A stretch of DNA of 64,000 bases from an uncultured Eubacterium sp. GTDB lineage: Bacteria > Bacillota > Clostridia > Oscillospirales > Acutalibacteraceae. Under the pieces are notes generated by a model. The model did no database searches, was not told the origin of the DNA, and saw only the letters and a list, made by a program, of their open reading frames with translations. Shown piece by piece: positions 17,901 to 25,384 of this stretch. Location: positions 1 through 64,000 of the forward strand of contig CALWID010000007.1 of NCBI GenBank assembly GCA_944380635.1, given 5' to 3'. The translations under genes and the position numbers were made by a program. The stretch's first letter is position 1; each line of letters starts with the position of its first letter.

Positions 17901-18206
17901 AGCGGCATCCTCGCTGTCATACTGCAAGACGGTATAGCCGAGGGCACAGATACTTTCTGCCGCTCCGTAATCATTTTTAACTTTATCAGATGGTACTACG
18001 AGCCTGTCTTTGATAAATACCTGGGAGCTTTCGGCATCGTCAACATATTCCTCATCCGCATCATACTCACCGATAAGTTCATTTACACAATCGGAAAAGT
18101 ACCCGGTGCTGTTTTTATTTGTCTGTGCCGCGATTATACTTTGGCAGGGTGAAGTAACAGACATTAAAAGCATTATTGAAATAAAAAGTGAAATGATTTT
18201 TTTCAT
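14985..18206 (-). CDS. Secreted S8 subtilase with leucine-rich repeats
   Basis: A 1073-residue exported protease. Residues 1-27 form a signal peptide; about 60-130 is a propeptide-like region. The S8 catalytic domain follows with Asp167 (GVVDTGVDHTHP), His203 (DQGHGTMVAG), oxyanion Asn293 (SAGND) and Ser357 (SYSGTSFASP), all present, so it should be active. Around 420-495 is a chitobiase C-terminal-like beta domain (MYTTDNTVPT). Then come about 15 BspA-type leucine-rich repeats (505-890: SGAFNSTDIKAVVLPESV and relatives) and a C-terminal beta region. No sortase motif or dockerin was seen, so it may be released or bound by the LRRs. It is expressed with the 40-residue peptide at its 3' end. 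The substrate is unknown. Confidence 0.9.
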   Translation of the reverse strand: MKKIISLFISIMLLMSVTSPCQSIIAAQTNKNSTGYFSDCVNELIGEYDADEEYVDDAESSQVFIKDRLVVPSDKVKNDYGAAESICALGYTVLQYDSEDAAATAKERLVADGYNAQYDSILSCEDVNSTSSTSTRWGNDRIESQETLNAIKESGKELSEITVGVVDTGVDHTHPELAGRIVETGLNFSSTGQTNGSMDDQGHGTMVAGIIAQNTTDNVKIKPYKVLGSNGKCSTTQIIAVVNHILSEKDAPDVINLSLGGEINKADPFLDTQNELIQSLVAKGITVVVSAGNDSTDAGNYSPANISNVITVAASNSSNARSSYSNFGTVIDIAAPGDNIFTYTMGGGYTSSYSGTSFASPFVAAAAATVLMLDDSLTPTQVETKIKDAAFPIVNNTSTVEWCGAGILNYSALFEDALAPSPTVSRESGSYNGAFSLELTAPDGYKIMYTTDNTVPTLTNGTEYTQPIEITDAMNFVAVAINEDSKSRYIPLSYSVIYPADESEFSITDAGAINGYTGDEKSIIVPDTINGITPTAVSSGAFNSTDIKAVVLPESVTKLNRNAFNQAASLTSITAPGVEDIGIFAFYYCTSLTNVDMPNVKVVRRSGFEGCRKLQSVNFNETVEEFYGSVFKGTAFTYAYFPNVYNFQDTFADTPLIAADLPLMYWASGAFSNCYSLEWLYAPELEELGGGAFENCTKLTEFVKDGQYDLTKIKLLEADAFAYSYFKEIYLPLITEINDSGAFQSSQAEYIDIPNVTFLGGSTFNNCQKLKHINMPNFVDAARMPYENNFTDCFALEELYIPNAIYLPDVFTSDDEDGIKLSLRYIYAPKAVYTLYQYDNGLRYCHNLEWAYLPNIKYIGSLSEKANTVFYLSESTEYLSLLRDNPNLTIVAPEDSYAAKWAMERGVNYIPSDYRDENIENPVNIEDKGRSIRVTKTGLRFGFSWNEIPEIEDLASDIEYGFIYHYNYDSTPYHSSKLTVENVGTDNIKQKTAVNLDNSTEGTTVFNLVFTDIPASNYDTNISVRAYVCIDGMYFYSNSLNGSFSEVANLVLADDEIDQNTKNAVERLLGKEV

Positions 18207-18242
18207 AATGATACCCCTTTCTTTTTTTTAATATAGAAAAAT

Positions 18243-18299
18243 ATTATAATTTTTGCAACAAAAATGCCTAACTATCGAAAAATATGCCCTAATTATCGA
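18243..18299 (-). promoter_or_regulatory. Subtilase promoter with tandem 21-bp-spaced repeats
   Basis: On the minus strand two direct repeats, TCGATAATTAGGG (from 18299) and TCGATAGTTAGGC (from 18278), start exactly 21 bp apart. They are followed by a -10 TATAAT (18248-18243) with no recognisable -35; the -35 position (about 18271-18266) overlaps the end of the second repeat. This is the layout of a promoter driven by an activator bound on one helix face. The core ATAGTTAGG with a 12-bp gap resembles the direct repeats bound by LytTR regulators such as AgrA, an analogy only. Confidence 0.55.
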
Positions 18300-18337
18300 A
18301 AAAAATAATGCCAACCCTTAAAATTAGGGGTTGACAT
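18299..18337 (-). terminator. Terminator of the scpAB-rluB operon
   Basis: On the minus strand AATGTCAACCCC (18337-18326) pairs with GGGTTGGCATT (about 18317-18307), followed by ATTTTTTT. It abuts the tandem repeats of the subtilase promoter. Confidence 0.8.
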
Positions 18338-18362
18338 TTGTTTTTTTATATTGAATAAAGTA

Positions 18363-19118
18363 TTATTTTTTTGAATTTGACTGATAAGTCATACCGCAGG
18401 AGTGAAACAGTTTTTTTAATTGAGTTTCATTCAAATCACGGAATTCGCCGGTTTTAAGCATACCGAGTTTTACGCCCGCTATTGCAATTCTTTTAAGGCG
18501 GATAACTTCAAGGCCGAAATGCTCGCACATTTTTCTTATTTCACGGTTTTTGCCCTCATGGATTTTAAATTCGAGTACAGTTCTGTCCTTTCCCTCAACA
18601 AGGGGAACAACTTCGCAGGGCGCGGTTTTGCCGGAATCAATCTCAACGCCCTCACGCAAACTTTGAAGCACATCATCGCTGACTGAGGAACGGATAGTTA
18701 CGCGATAAGTTTTTACAACATTATAAGACGGGTGCATAAGCGAATTTGCGAGAGCGCCGTCATTAGTTAAAAGCAGCAGGCCCTCTGAATCCCTATCCAG
18801 CCTGCCGACGGGATAAACGCGTTCTTTAACGCCGTTTAAAAGTTCCATAACGGTTTTTCTGCCGAATTCATCAGAAACCGTGGTAACGAATCCGCGCGGC
18901 TTATTGAGCATAATATAGCGCAGATTTTCCTGCCTGCCTATTTTTTTGCCGCGGACGGTTACTATATCTTTTTTTGGATTTATTTTTGTACCGAGAGCAA
19001 CGGGGTGGCCGTTAACCTTAACCTTGCCCTCTTCAATTAATTCTTCACATTTTCGTCTGGAGGCTACGCCGCACTCCGCCATAAATTTTTGAAGTCTTAC
19101 ATCATTCTGATTCGGCAT
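18363..19118 (-). CDS. rluB: 23S rRNA pseudouridine synthase, RluB/RsuA family
   Basis: A 251-residue RsuA-family pseudouridine synthase. An N-terminal S4 RNA-binding domain (VRLQKFMAECGVASRRKCEELI) precedes the catalytic domain, whose aspartate lies in the GRLDRDSEGLLLLTND motif. The conserved LNKPRGFVTT and EGKNREIRKM blocks are present. It would modify U2605-type sites of 23S rRNA if it is RluB. I chose ATG 19118, which overlaps the dacF 3' end by 17 nt; the more upstream start at 19133 lies deeper inside dacF. Last gene of the M50-scpA-scpB-DUF2953-ytfJ-dacF-rluB operon, whose order matches other Firmicutes. Confidence 0.9.
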   Translation of the reverse strand: MPNQNDVRLQKFMAECGVASRRKCEELIEEGKVKVNGHPVALGTKINPKKDIVTVRGKKIGRQENLRYIMLNKPRGFVTTVSDEFGRKTVMELLNGVKERVYPVGRLDRDSEGLLLLTNDGALANSLMHPSYNVVKTYRVTIRSSVSDDVLQSLREGVEIDSGKTAPCEVVPLVEGKDRTVLEFKIHEGKNREIRKMCEHFGLEVIRLKRIAIAGVKLGMLKTGEFRDLNETQLKKLFHSCGMTYQSNSKK

Positions 19119-20160
19119 AATAATATTCCGCATTATCCTCAGCCGTTATATAAACGGTTTGGATTTCCTTTTCTTTATATTTTACAACTGCTTTGCCTAT
19201 TTTATCCCCCGCAGAAACCGGGCAGTAGACAAACGGAAAAGCATAGAGTTCAACGGTTACATAATCTTTATTAAGGACACTTACATCAGCAAAATACGAA
19301 CATTCGATAACATCTTTTGTTCCGCCCACTGCGGGAACGCTTATGGAATCGGAAAAAGTTTGATTACTGTATTTTGCAAAACATTCGTTATAAAGTTTTT
19401 TATGGTCATTCCAGTCATCGGGCGCGCCGAGAGTAACGCAAACAAGTGTATTTGAGTTTTTCCGCGCCGCGGAAACAAGACATCTGCCGGCTTTATCGGT
19501 ATAACCGGTTTTACCGCCGATACAGCAGTCAAGTTCGCTCAAAAGGCGGTTATGATTATAAATTGCCAGACTTTCGCCGTTTATTTTTACATTGGCGGAC
19601 GGCATTGCAAAAATACTTGCGAATGTTTCGTTTTTAAGCGCATATGCCGTTAAAATTGCCATATCCCTGGCAGTGGAATGGTTATCGCCCTCATCAAGCC
19701 CGGACGGAGTAACAAACAGCGAATCGTTCATACCGAGCTGCGCCGCTTTTTTATTCATTAAGCCCGCAAATTCGTTAAGGCTGCCTGCAAGGTATACAGC
19801 CGCGGCGTTTGCCGCGTCATTGCCGGACGGCAGCAGCATACCTACAACAAGGTCATAAAGAGTTATTTTATCATTCTCCCGAAGACCGAGCAGAGAGCCG
19901 TGGGTATTAACCATATCCCAGGTTACATTTACCGTTTCATTCAGTTTGCCGCTTTCGCAGGCGATAAGAGAGGTCAAAATTTTAGTAGTTGACGCCACCG
20001 AGCGCTTTTCATCTGCGTTTTTCTGATAAACGACCTCAAATGTATCCGCGTCCAAAACTATTGCGCTTGCGGCGGAAATATCCGCGGCGGACGCATTGGA
20101 ACACGGAAAAGACAAAACGGCGAACAAAAGCGCCAAAAACAACGAAATTTTCCGCAACAA
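19102..20160 (-). CDS. dacF: D-alanyl-D-alanine carboxypeptidase DacF/DacB-type
   Basis: A 352-residue penicillin-binding carboxypeptidase (peptidase S11) that trims the terminal D-Ala of peptidoglycan stem peptides outside the membrane. There is a signal peptide (residues 1-24, SFPCSNASA-A). The three active-site motifs are SxxK (VASTTKIL), SxN (PSGNDAAN) and KTG (GGKTGYTDKAG). A C-terminal PBP5-type beta domain follows, with a short tail but no clear amphipathic anchor. The likely start is TTG 20160 (or TTG 20157), and its AGGTGA ribosome site is buried in a perfect 10-bp hairpin. Gene order points to the sporulation-linked DacF/DacB group. Confidence 0.9.
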   Translation of the reverse strand: MLRKISLFLALLFAVLSFPCSNASAADISAASAIVLDADTFEVVYQKNADEKRSVASTTKILTSLIACESGKLNETVNVTWDMVNTHGSLLGLRENDKITLYDLVVGMLLPSGNDAANAAAVYLAGSLNEFAGLMNKKAAQLGMNDSLFVTPSGLDEGDNHSTARDMAILTAYALKNETFASIFAMPSANVKINGESLAIYNHNRLLSELDCCIGGKTGYTDKAGRCLVSAARKNSNTLVCVTLGAPDDWNDHKKLYNECFAKYSNQTFSDSISVPAVGGTKDVIECSYFADVSVLNKDYVTVELYAFPFVYCPVSAGDKIGKAVVKYKEKEIQTVYITAEDNAEYYYAESE

Positions 20161-20164
20161 AATT

Positions 20165-20193
20165 AATCACCTGCTAATTATATGCAGGTGATT
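20165..20193 (-). promoter_or_regulatory. Hairpin sequestering the dacF ribosome binding site
   Basis: On the minus strand AATCACCTGC (20193-20184) pairs perfectly with GCAGGTGATT (20174-20165). The second arm holds AGGTGAT, the only plausible ribosome site for the TTG start at 20160. A following AATTTTG makes it a poor terminator, so it looks more like a translational brake or a processing site. Confidence 0.55.
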
Positions 20194-20205
20194 AGAATTA
20201 TATAT

Positions 20206-20610
20206 TTATTTTTCTGAATCGGTATTTTCTGTTTCTGTTTTATCAGAATCCTTAGCCTTAAGAAGTTGGGAAATCTGGTCAACAAGTTCCGGAATCATAG
20301 CGATAGCACGGTCTGCAGATGAAGTATAATTATTAATCTGCATCATTCTGACCTTTTCGCCCTGAATAACGATGAACGCAACGGGAGAAATGGTGATACC
20401 GCCGCCGCCACCGCCGCCGAAGAGTTCGTTATTCTGCTTAGACGGAAGATCCGTGCCGCCGCTTGTAAAGCCATAGGACACTTTTGAAACAGGGATAAGA
20501 GTAGTATCGCCTGTTTTAATGGGCTCGCCGATAATGGTTGAAACATCAACCATTTCGCGCATTTTTTCAAGTGTGTTTTCCATAATTTTGTTTACGGGTG
20601 TTTCTTTCAT
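20206..20610 (-). CDS. ytfJ: Sporulation protein YtfJ (GerW family)
   Basis: A 134-residue member of the GerW/YtfJ family, a forespore protein linked in B. subtilis to spore germination properties. The conserved segments STIIGEPIKTGDTTLIPVSKV and the glycine run ELFGGGGGGGITISPVAFIVI are unmistakable. The tail is acidic. Preceded by AAAGGAG. It sits between the DUF2953 gene and dacF in a conserved Clostridia gene order. Its exact biochemical role is not known. Confidence 0.92.
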   Translation of the reverse strand: MKETPVNKIMENTLEKMREMVDVSTIIGEPIKTGDTTLIPVSKVSYGFTSGGTDLPSKQNNELFGGGGGGGITISPVAFIVIQGEKVRMMQINNYTSSADRAIAMIPELVDQISQLLKAKDSDKTETENTDSEK

Positions 20611-20633
20611 AGTAATTTTCTCCTTAAAAGAAA

Positions 20634-21401
20634 TTATTTATTATTTTTATTATTTTTGATAATATTGATTAAAAAAGTTTTTACGGCAGCCAGCGCGACT
20701 TTGAGCAAAAGGCCAACGCTGATTGAGCCGATAAACTGAAAGCCGTATTCGTTGCGCGGGGCAATGAAATCGGGAGCAATAAGGTCGTCATAATTATCTA
20801 CCCGCATACCGCCGAGCACTGCGCCCTTAAACGGATAATAAAAGCGGCAAACTCTGCCGTAAGCGCGGGCAATTTCATCCGCATTGCCGCCCCCAACGAT
20901 TATTTTAACATAAAACGAATAAATATGAAAGCCTTTAATTAAAACGGAAACGGCGCTTGAGGCAGTTTCAAGCATATTTGAAACAAATTCCATTATGCCG
21001 ACAATGCCGTCTTTATCCCACATATTTTTGAAATAATTAGGCTTTTTCTCATTTTGCGGTGCCGGTTTATTTTCCGCAGACTCGGTTTTATTTTCATCCG
21101 CAGCAGCGGCGCTCTCGCTTTTTTGCGGAGCCGGCTTAATCTCTTCATTATTTTGGTTATTCTTTTTATCTTTTTTATTTTTATTATCTTTTTTGTTCTT
21201 CCCTGTTTGCACCTTATTTGCCGCGTTTTGCGGAAACAGAATAAAATTCAGAATTTTGGTTAATTCAATATCTTTTTCTATCCACAAAATGCTGATAGTT
21301 GTTTTCCATTTATCTGTATAAGTAACCGTAAAAGTGGCTGAAACGGAAAGTATTGCGGCGATAATGATTACTATAACCGCTATAACTATAAGTGCTGTCA
21401 T
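20634..21401 (-). CDS. DUF2953 membrane-associated protein
   Basis: A 255-residue protein with an N-terminal membrane helix (residues 3-24) followed by a long Lys/Asn/Glu/Pro-rich low-complexity linker (about 65-125). The DUF2953 domain then ends with a C-terminal hydrophobic segment (ISVGLLLKVALAAVKTFLINII). The conserved YSFYVKIIVGGGNADEIARAYG block supports the family. Its start overlaps the scpB stop by one nt (TAATG). Genes of this family regularly lie beside ytfJ in spore formers, which hints at a sporulation role, but no function is established. Confidence 0.8.
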   Translation of the reverse strand: MTALIVIAVIVIIIAAILSVSATFTVTYTDKWKTTISILWIEKDIELTKILNFILFPQNAANKVQTGKNKKDNKNKKDKKNNQNNEEIKPAPQKSESAAAADENKTESAENKPAPQNEKKPNYFKNMWDKDGIVGIMEFVSNMLETASSAVSVLIKGFHIYSFYVKIIVGGGNADEIARAYGRVCRFYYPFKGAVLGGMRVDNYDDLIAPDFIAPRNEYGFQFIGSISVGLLLKVALAAVKTFLINIIKNNKNNK

Positions 21402-22015
21402 TATTCGCCCTCTTCCCCGTCTTGGTCTGTTTCTTTTAACATTGTATCATTTTTATCCTCATCAAACAAGGTGGTTTGACCATTTTCTTTATTTTCTTCT
21501 TCATGTTTGGGAAGGTCCGGCAGGTCATCAAGGCTTGAAAGCGAAAAACAGCGCAAAAATCTGTCCGTAGTGCCGTAAACAAGCGGTCTGCCGGGAAGGT
21601 CAAGCCTGCCTTTTTCTTCTATAAGCCCTTTCTGAACAAGATTTGAGATAGAGCCTGAGCAGTCCACGCCCCTTATCTGCTCTATAAAACTTTTTGTAAC
21701 GGTTTTATTATAAGCAATGATTGCGAGAACCTCAAACGCGGCCTGAGAAAGCGGCGTATTTTTTTTGATTTCAAGCAGTTTGCGCACATCATCCGCGTAC
21801 TCCTCACGGGTGCAAATCTGATATTTACCGTCTATCCTGATAAGGCGCAGACCGCTTTGGCGCTCCTCATATGTATCCGCAAGGCAGGAAAGCATTTTAG
21901 TAACGCTTTCAACATCAAGTTCCAGCACATCGGCAAGGCGCGACGCCTCTACAGGGTCTCCGCAGGCAAAAAGCATAGCCTCAAGGCGGGCAAGAACATT
22001 ATTTTTATTCTCCAT
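21401..22015 (-). CDS. scpB: Segregation and condensation protein ScpB
   Basis: A 204-residue winged-helix kleisin partner. Two ScpB monomers bind ScpA and SMC to form the condensin that compacts and separates chromosomes. The conserved blocks LEAMLFACGDPVEASRLADVL, LSQAAFEVLAIIAYNKTVTKS and the VYGTTDRFLRCF C-terminal motif are present. The acidic tail is longer than usual. It overlaps scpA by 11 nt. Confidence 0.95.
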   Translation of the reverse strand: MENKNNVLARLEAMLFACGDPVEASRLADVLELDVESVTKMLSCLADTYEERQSGLRLIRIDGKYQICTREEYADDVRKLLEIKKNTPLSQAAFEVLAIIAYNKTVTKSFIEQIRGVDCSGSISNLVQKGLIEEKGRLDLPGRPLVYGTTDRFLRCFSLSSLDDLPDLPKHEEENKENGQTTLFDEDKNDTMLKETDQDGEEGE

Positions 22016-22727
22016 TTGTCTGCACCTCGCTTACCATTTTTACTTCAGGGTCATCAATTGAGCCTTCAAGAGTTATCTGCTTTGTTTTGGCAAGTTCAAG
22101 CACCGCAAGAAAAGTTGCTACTATATCGCTTTTTGATTTAGCGTCGCTGAAAAGTTTTAAAAATCTTACTTTGCCGCGTTTTTTGAGTTTACCCATAACA
22201 GAGCCTATTTTAGTGGCAACATTAACGAATTTGCGGGCAACTATCTGCCTGAATGAATCAATCGGCGGGGGCAGTTTTCGCTGCGCTCTGCCGGCGGCGG
22301 ATATATAAGCGTTCAGCAACTCCTCGCCCTCATGGAAGCGCTCGTAATTATAATTTACATAGCCCTCCTGCGGCGCGCGCACAAAACGATTAAAGCCATC
22401 CGTTCTTTCACTCAGTTTTTTTGCCATCAATTTACAATCCCGATACTCTATAAGTTCGCCGGTAAGTTCTTTTTTTAACTGCTCCGCCTCTTCGTGGCGC
22501 GGCAAAAGAGATACCGTTTTTATATAGATAAGGCGCGCCGCCATTTCAAGGAAATCGCCCGCTATTTCAAAATCCGCGTTTTCCATTTGGCGCACATAAT
22601 CAAGATACTGATTAACAAGTTCAACTATCGGAATGTCGTTTATATTAAGTTTATGCTTTGCGATCAGGTGCAAAAGAAGGTCCATAGGGCCTTCAAAAAC
22701 CTCTAATTTATAATTTATCTGCTGCAT
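22005..22727 (-). CDS. scpA: Segregation and condensation protein ScpA
   Basis: A 240-residue kleisin that bridges the SMC heads. The signature N-terminus YKLEVFEGPMDLLLHLIAKHKLNINDIPI and the block DFEIAGDFLEMAARLIYIKTVSLLP are textbook ScpA. The C-terminal winged helix ends in VATFLAVLELAKTKQI. It is encoded between the M50 protease gene (13-nt gap) and scpB (overlap), so it is translated with its partner. Confidence 0.96.
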   Translation of the reverse strand: MQQINYKLEVFEGPMDLLLHLIAKHKLNINDIPIVELVNQYLDYVRQMENADFEIAGDFLEMAARLIYIKTVSLLPRHEEAEQLKKELTGELIEYRDCKLMAKKLSERTDGFNRFVRAPQEGYVNYNYERFHEGEELLNAYISAAGRAQRKLPPPIDSFRQIVARKFVNVATKIGSVMGKLKKRGKVRFLKLFSDAKSKSDIVATFLAVLELAKTKQITLEGSIDDPEVKMVSEVQTNGE

Positions 22728-22740
22728 AAATCCTCTTTTT

Positions 22741-23412
22741 CTAATTACCGAATATAAGATTTGGAATAAAAAATATAAATGTGCTGAAAATATTATTTAA
22801 AAATGTGAGCAACGGATTGAGCACGCCTGTAAACAGGAGCACCATAAGAATTATCATTATAACACGCTCATAGCGAAAATATTTTTCATATAATCTGTCC
22901 GGCAGAATCATAGCAAAAATCCGAGAGCCGTCCAGCGGCGGAATTGGCAAAAGATTGAACACCGCAAGCGAAATATTAATAACCGCCGTAAGCGAAAATA
23001 GCAAAACAATTATCTGCGCCGCGACAGAATTTTTAAAGAAATAGTCTATTGCCGAGGAAATAAACGCCGCAACAAACGCCATTGCAAGATTTGAAAGCGG
23101 GCCCGCAAGAGCGGTGAGCGCAACGCCTTTTCTGTAATCTTTAAACTTAAGTGGATTTATCGGCACAGGTTTTGCATAGCCGATTCCGAAAAGGAAAATC
23201 ATTATAGTTCCAATCGGGTCAAGATGGGCAAACGGATTTAGAGTAAGCCTGCCCGATTTTTTTGCGGTATCATCGCCGAGTTTATACGCCGCAAGACCGT
23301 GGCAAAGTTCATGTATAGGCGAACAGAGAAACACAACTATGGCTCGGGAAATCACGAGCATTATTACAATGGTAATATCTCCTGAGCGAATTGCGGTAAA
23401 TAATGAATCCAT
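22741..23412 (-). CDS. Site-2 protease family (M50) membrane metalloprotease
   Basis: A 223-residue polytopic membrane protein. Helix 1 ends with the zinc motif HELCH (SPIHELCHGLAAY), and NPFAHLDPIGT matches the conserved second ligand region of M50 proteases of the YwhC/RseP-like short type. ALTALAGPLSNLAMAF and NLLPIPPLDGSRIF (the NPDG-like motif with the third ligand Asp) complete the active site. It lacks a PDZ domain. The substrate is unknown. First gene of the scpAB operon, an order common in Firmicutes. Confidence 0.9.
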   Translation of the reverse strand: MDSLFTAIRSGDITIVIMLVISRAIVVFLCSPIHELCHGLAAYKLGDDTAKKSGRLTLNPFAHLDPIGTIMIFLFGIGYAKPVPINPLKFKDYRKGVALTALAGPLSNLAMAFVAAFISSAIDYFFKNSVAAQIIVLLFSLTAVINISLAVFNLLPIPPLDGSRIFAMILPDRLYEKYFRYERVIMIILMVLLFTGVLNPLLTFLNNIFSTFIFFIPNLIFGN

Positions 23413-23576
23413 AATCGCTATAACCTTTCTGAAATAGTTAAATTAAAAAATTAATGCCTTAAGCAGCCTGACAGGGCGTTAACGATGATTAATGATTAAA
23501 GCCTTTTCAAAATTATGCCGCAGGCAAATTTGGTGCGTGTAATTAGGATAGAATTATTTTCAGCGCCGTTCCTGTA

Positions 23577-24413
23577 TTATTTTTGGGAAACGGCAATTCT
23601 TGCATTACCGTACATATCGTTTTTAACGCTTATATTTTTATAATTGTTTTCTTTTAAAAGAGAAGTGATTTCCCACCCCTGCTCTTCGCCTATCTCAAAC
23701 AAAAGCAATCCGCCGGGTTTCAGAAATCTTTTCCACTCTTTAATTATGTATTTATAAAAATCAAAGCCGTTTTCTCCGCCGTCCAAAGCCTCTTTTGGCT
23801 CAAAAAGCACTTCACGCTGAAGGTTTGGTATTTCCGCCGTTTTGATATAGGGCGGATTTGAAACTATTATATCAATACTGTTTTGTGCTATATCATTAAA
23901 CGAATCAGCCTTAAGAACATCTCCCGAAACGGCATGGGCATTTGAAACGCCCTTTGCGTTTTTAAGAAGATAAGTCATAGCGTCGGCGCTTTTTTCAACG
24001 CAGTACACGCTTGACTGCGGCACGGCTTTCGCAATGCTGATACCTATGCAGCCGCTGCCCGAGCAGAGGTCATAAACAAGAGGCGAATTCATATTTTTTG
24101 CGCTTTTAACGGCTAAATCTGTAAGTTCTTCCGTTTCCGGCCTTGGAATAAGAACGCCTCTGCCAACATAAAACTCTGATTCATAAAAATCCCATTTTCC
24201 GAGCACATACTGGAGCGGTTCACCGTTTTTGAGTTTCCAAAGCGCATTTGCAACCGGCTTAAGCATAACGGTATCTTCCTTATGAGTTTCGTACTCGCTG
24301 TTTTTAATACCGGCAACGGAGCACACAATGCAGAGCGCCTTAAACTCAGCCTCGTCAACTCCGTTTGCGCTTAAGAAATAAACGCAGTAATTATACGCGT
24401 CTTTAAGGGTCAT
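23577..24413 (-). CDS. prmC: Release factor glutamine methyltransferase PrmC
   Basis: A 278-residue SAM-dependent enzyme that methylates the GGQ glutamine of release factors RF1/RF2. The N-terminal helical domain is followed by the SAM fold (VYDLCSGSGCIGISIA) and the diagnostic catalytic NPPY (IIVSNPPYI). The ATG overlaps the DUF1385 stop by 4 nt. In many Firmicutes the DUF1385 (YqhQ) protein gene and prmC are adjacent, followed by prfA; no prfA is seen next here. Confidence 0.94.
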   Translation of the reverse strand: MTLKDAYNYCVYFLSANGVDEAEFKALCIVCSVAGIKNSEYETHKEDTVMLKPVANALWKLKNGEPLQYVLGKWDFYESEFYVGRGVLIPRPETEELTDLAVKSAKNMNSPLVYDLCSGSGCIGISIAKAVPQSSVYCVEKSADAMTYLLKNAKGVSNAHAVSGDVLKADSFNDIAQNSIDIIVSNPPYIKTAEIPNLQREVLFEPKEALDGGENGFDFYKYIIKEWKRFLKPGGLLLFEIGEEQGWEITSLLKENNYKNISVKNDMYGNARIAVSQK

Positions 24414-25378
24414 TTTATTTCATCATCCTCAGGGTTATCGGTTATTACTGCTTTTATTGCGGCAATGCCCACTTCAAGAATATCATCAGTAGGCTCTTTT
24501 GTAGTAAGCCTTTGCATCCAAAGACCGGGGGCGGAAACAATTTTAACAAAAAGATTATCGTGCCTGCCGGCATACCTGATAAACTCATAACAAATACCCA
24601 TTATAATGGGCAAAAACAGCAGTTTTAAAAGGAGCCACAAAATTCTTACAGCCGCGATAGCGGGAAAGATTTTTGCTATTATTGAATAAAAAATTATGCT
24701 GAAAATAAGCACAACAAAAATAAAAGATGTGCCGCATCTGGGGTGAAAGCGGGTGCAGTTTCTTGCGTTTTCAACGGTTAAATCCAGCCCCGCCTCATAA
24801 CAGGCAATCGACTTGTGCTCTGCCCCGTGATACATAAAAAGTCTTTTTATATCTTTCATACTGCTGACAGCGGCAATATAAACTACAAAAATGATAATTT
24901 TCATTCCGCCCTCAATAAGGCCCTGAAAATTTGTAATAGCCCCGCCTGACCATTCATTTGCCTTGTTGAAAACAAGCACCGGCAGATAAAAGAAAAGCAA
25001 AAAGGCAAGCACTACGCCGAGAACAGAGCCTATGCCGGCAATGACGCTTACAAGTTTTTCACCGAATTTATCGTTGAGCCAGCGTTCAAACTTGCTCATA
25101 TCTTCTTCCTCAAAATCTTCCATGCCCGATACTTCGGCGGAATACATAAGAGTTTTATAACCCATTATCATTGATTCAACAAAACCTACTATACCGCGGA
25201 TTATGGGAATGTTAAAAAATTTATTCTTATTGCGAAGAAGTTTAATACTGTGATATTCGGTAAGTATTTCGCCGTCCGGCTTTCTGACGGCGGTTGCCAT
25301 TCCGCGCGGGCCCTGCATCATAACGCCCTCAATAAGCGCCTGCCCGCCGACGGAAGTTTTGTGAGTTTTTCTACTCAT
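24410..25378 (-). CDS. DUF1385 (YqhQ-type) membrane protein
   Basis: A 322-residue integral membrane protein of the DUF1385 family, function unknown. The N-terminal motif GGQALIEGVMMQGPRGMATAVRKPDG and the central YHGAEHKSIACYEAG...RFHPRCGTSF block, rich in His and Cys, are highly conserved in the family and look like a metal site. Four to five membrane helices are predicted around residues 105-130, 150-172, 205-235 and 240-262. It is co-transcribed with prmC downstream and the two-component system upstream (6-nt gap). Confidence 0.88.
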   Translation of the reverse strand: MSRKTHKTSVGGQALIEGVMMQGPRGMATAVRKPDGEILTEYHSIKLLRNKNKFFNIPIIRGIVGFVESMIMGYKTLMYSAEVSGMEDFEEEDMSKFERWLNDKFGEKLVSVIAGIGSVLGVVLAFLLFFYLPVLVFNKANEWSGGAITNFQGLIEGGMKIIIFVVYIAAVSSMKDIKRLFMYHGAEHKSIACYEAGLDLTVENARNCTRFHPRCGTSFIFVVLIFSIIFYSIIAKIFPAIAAVRILWLLLKLLFLPIIMGICYEFIRYAGRHDNLFVKIVSAPGLWMQRLTTKEPTDDILEVGIAAIKAVITDNPEDDEIK

Positions 25379-25384
25379 AATACA

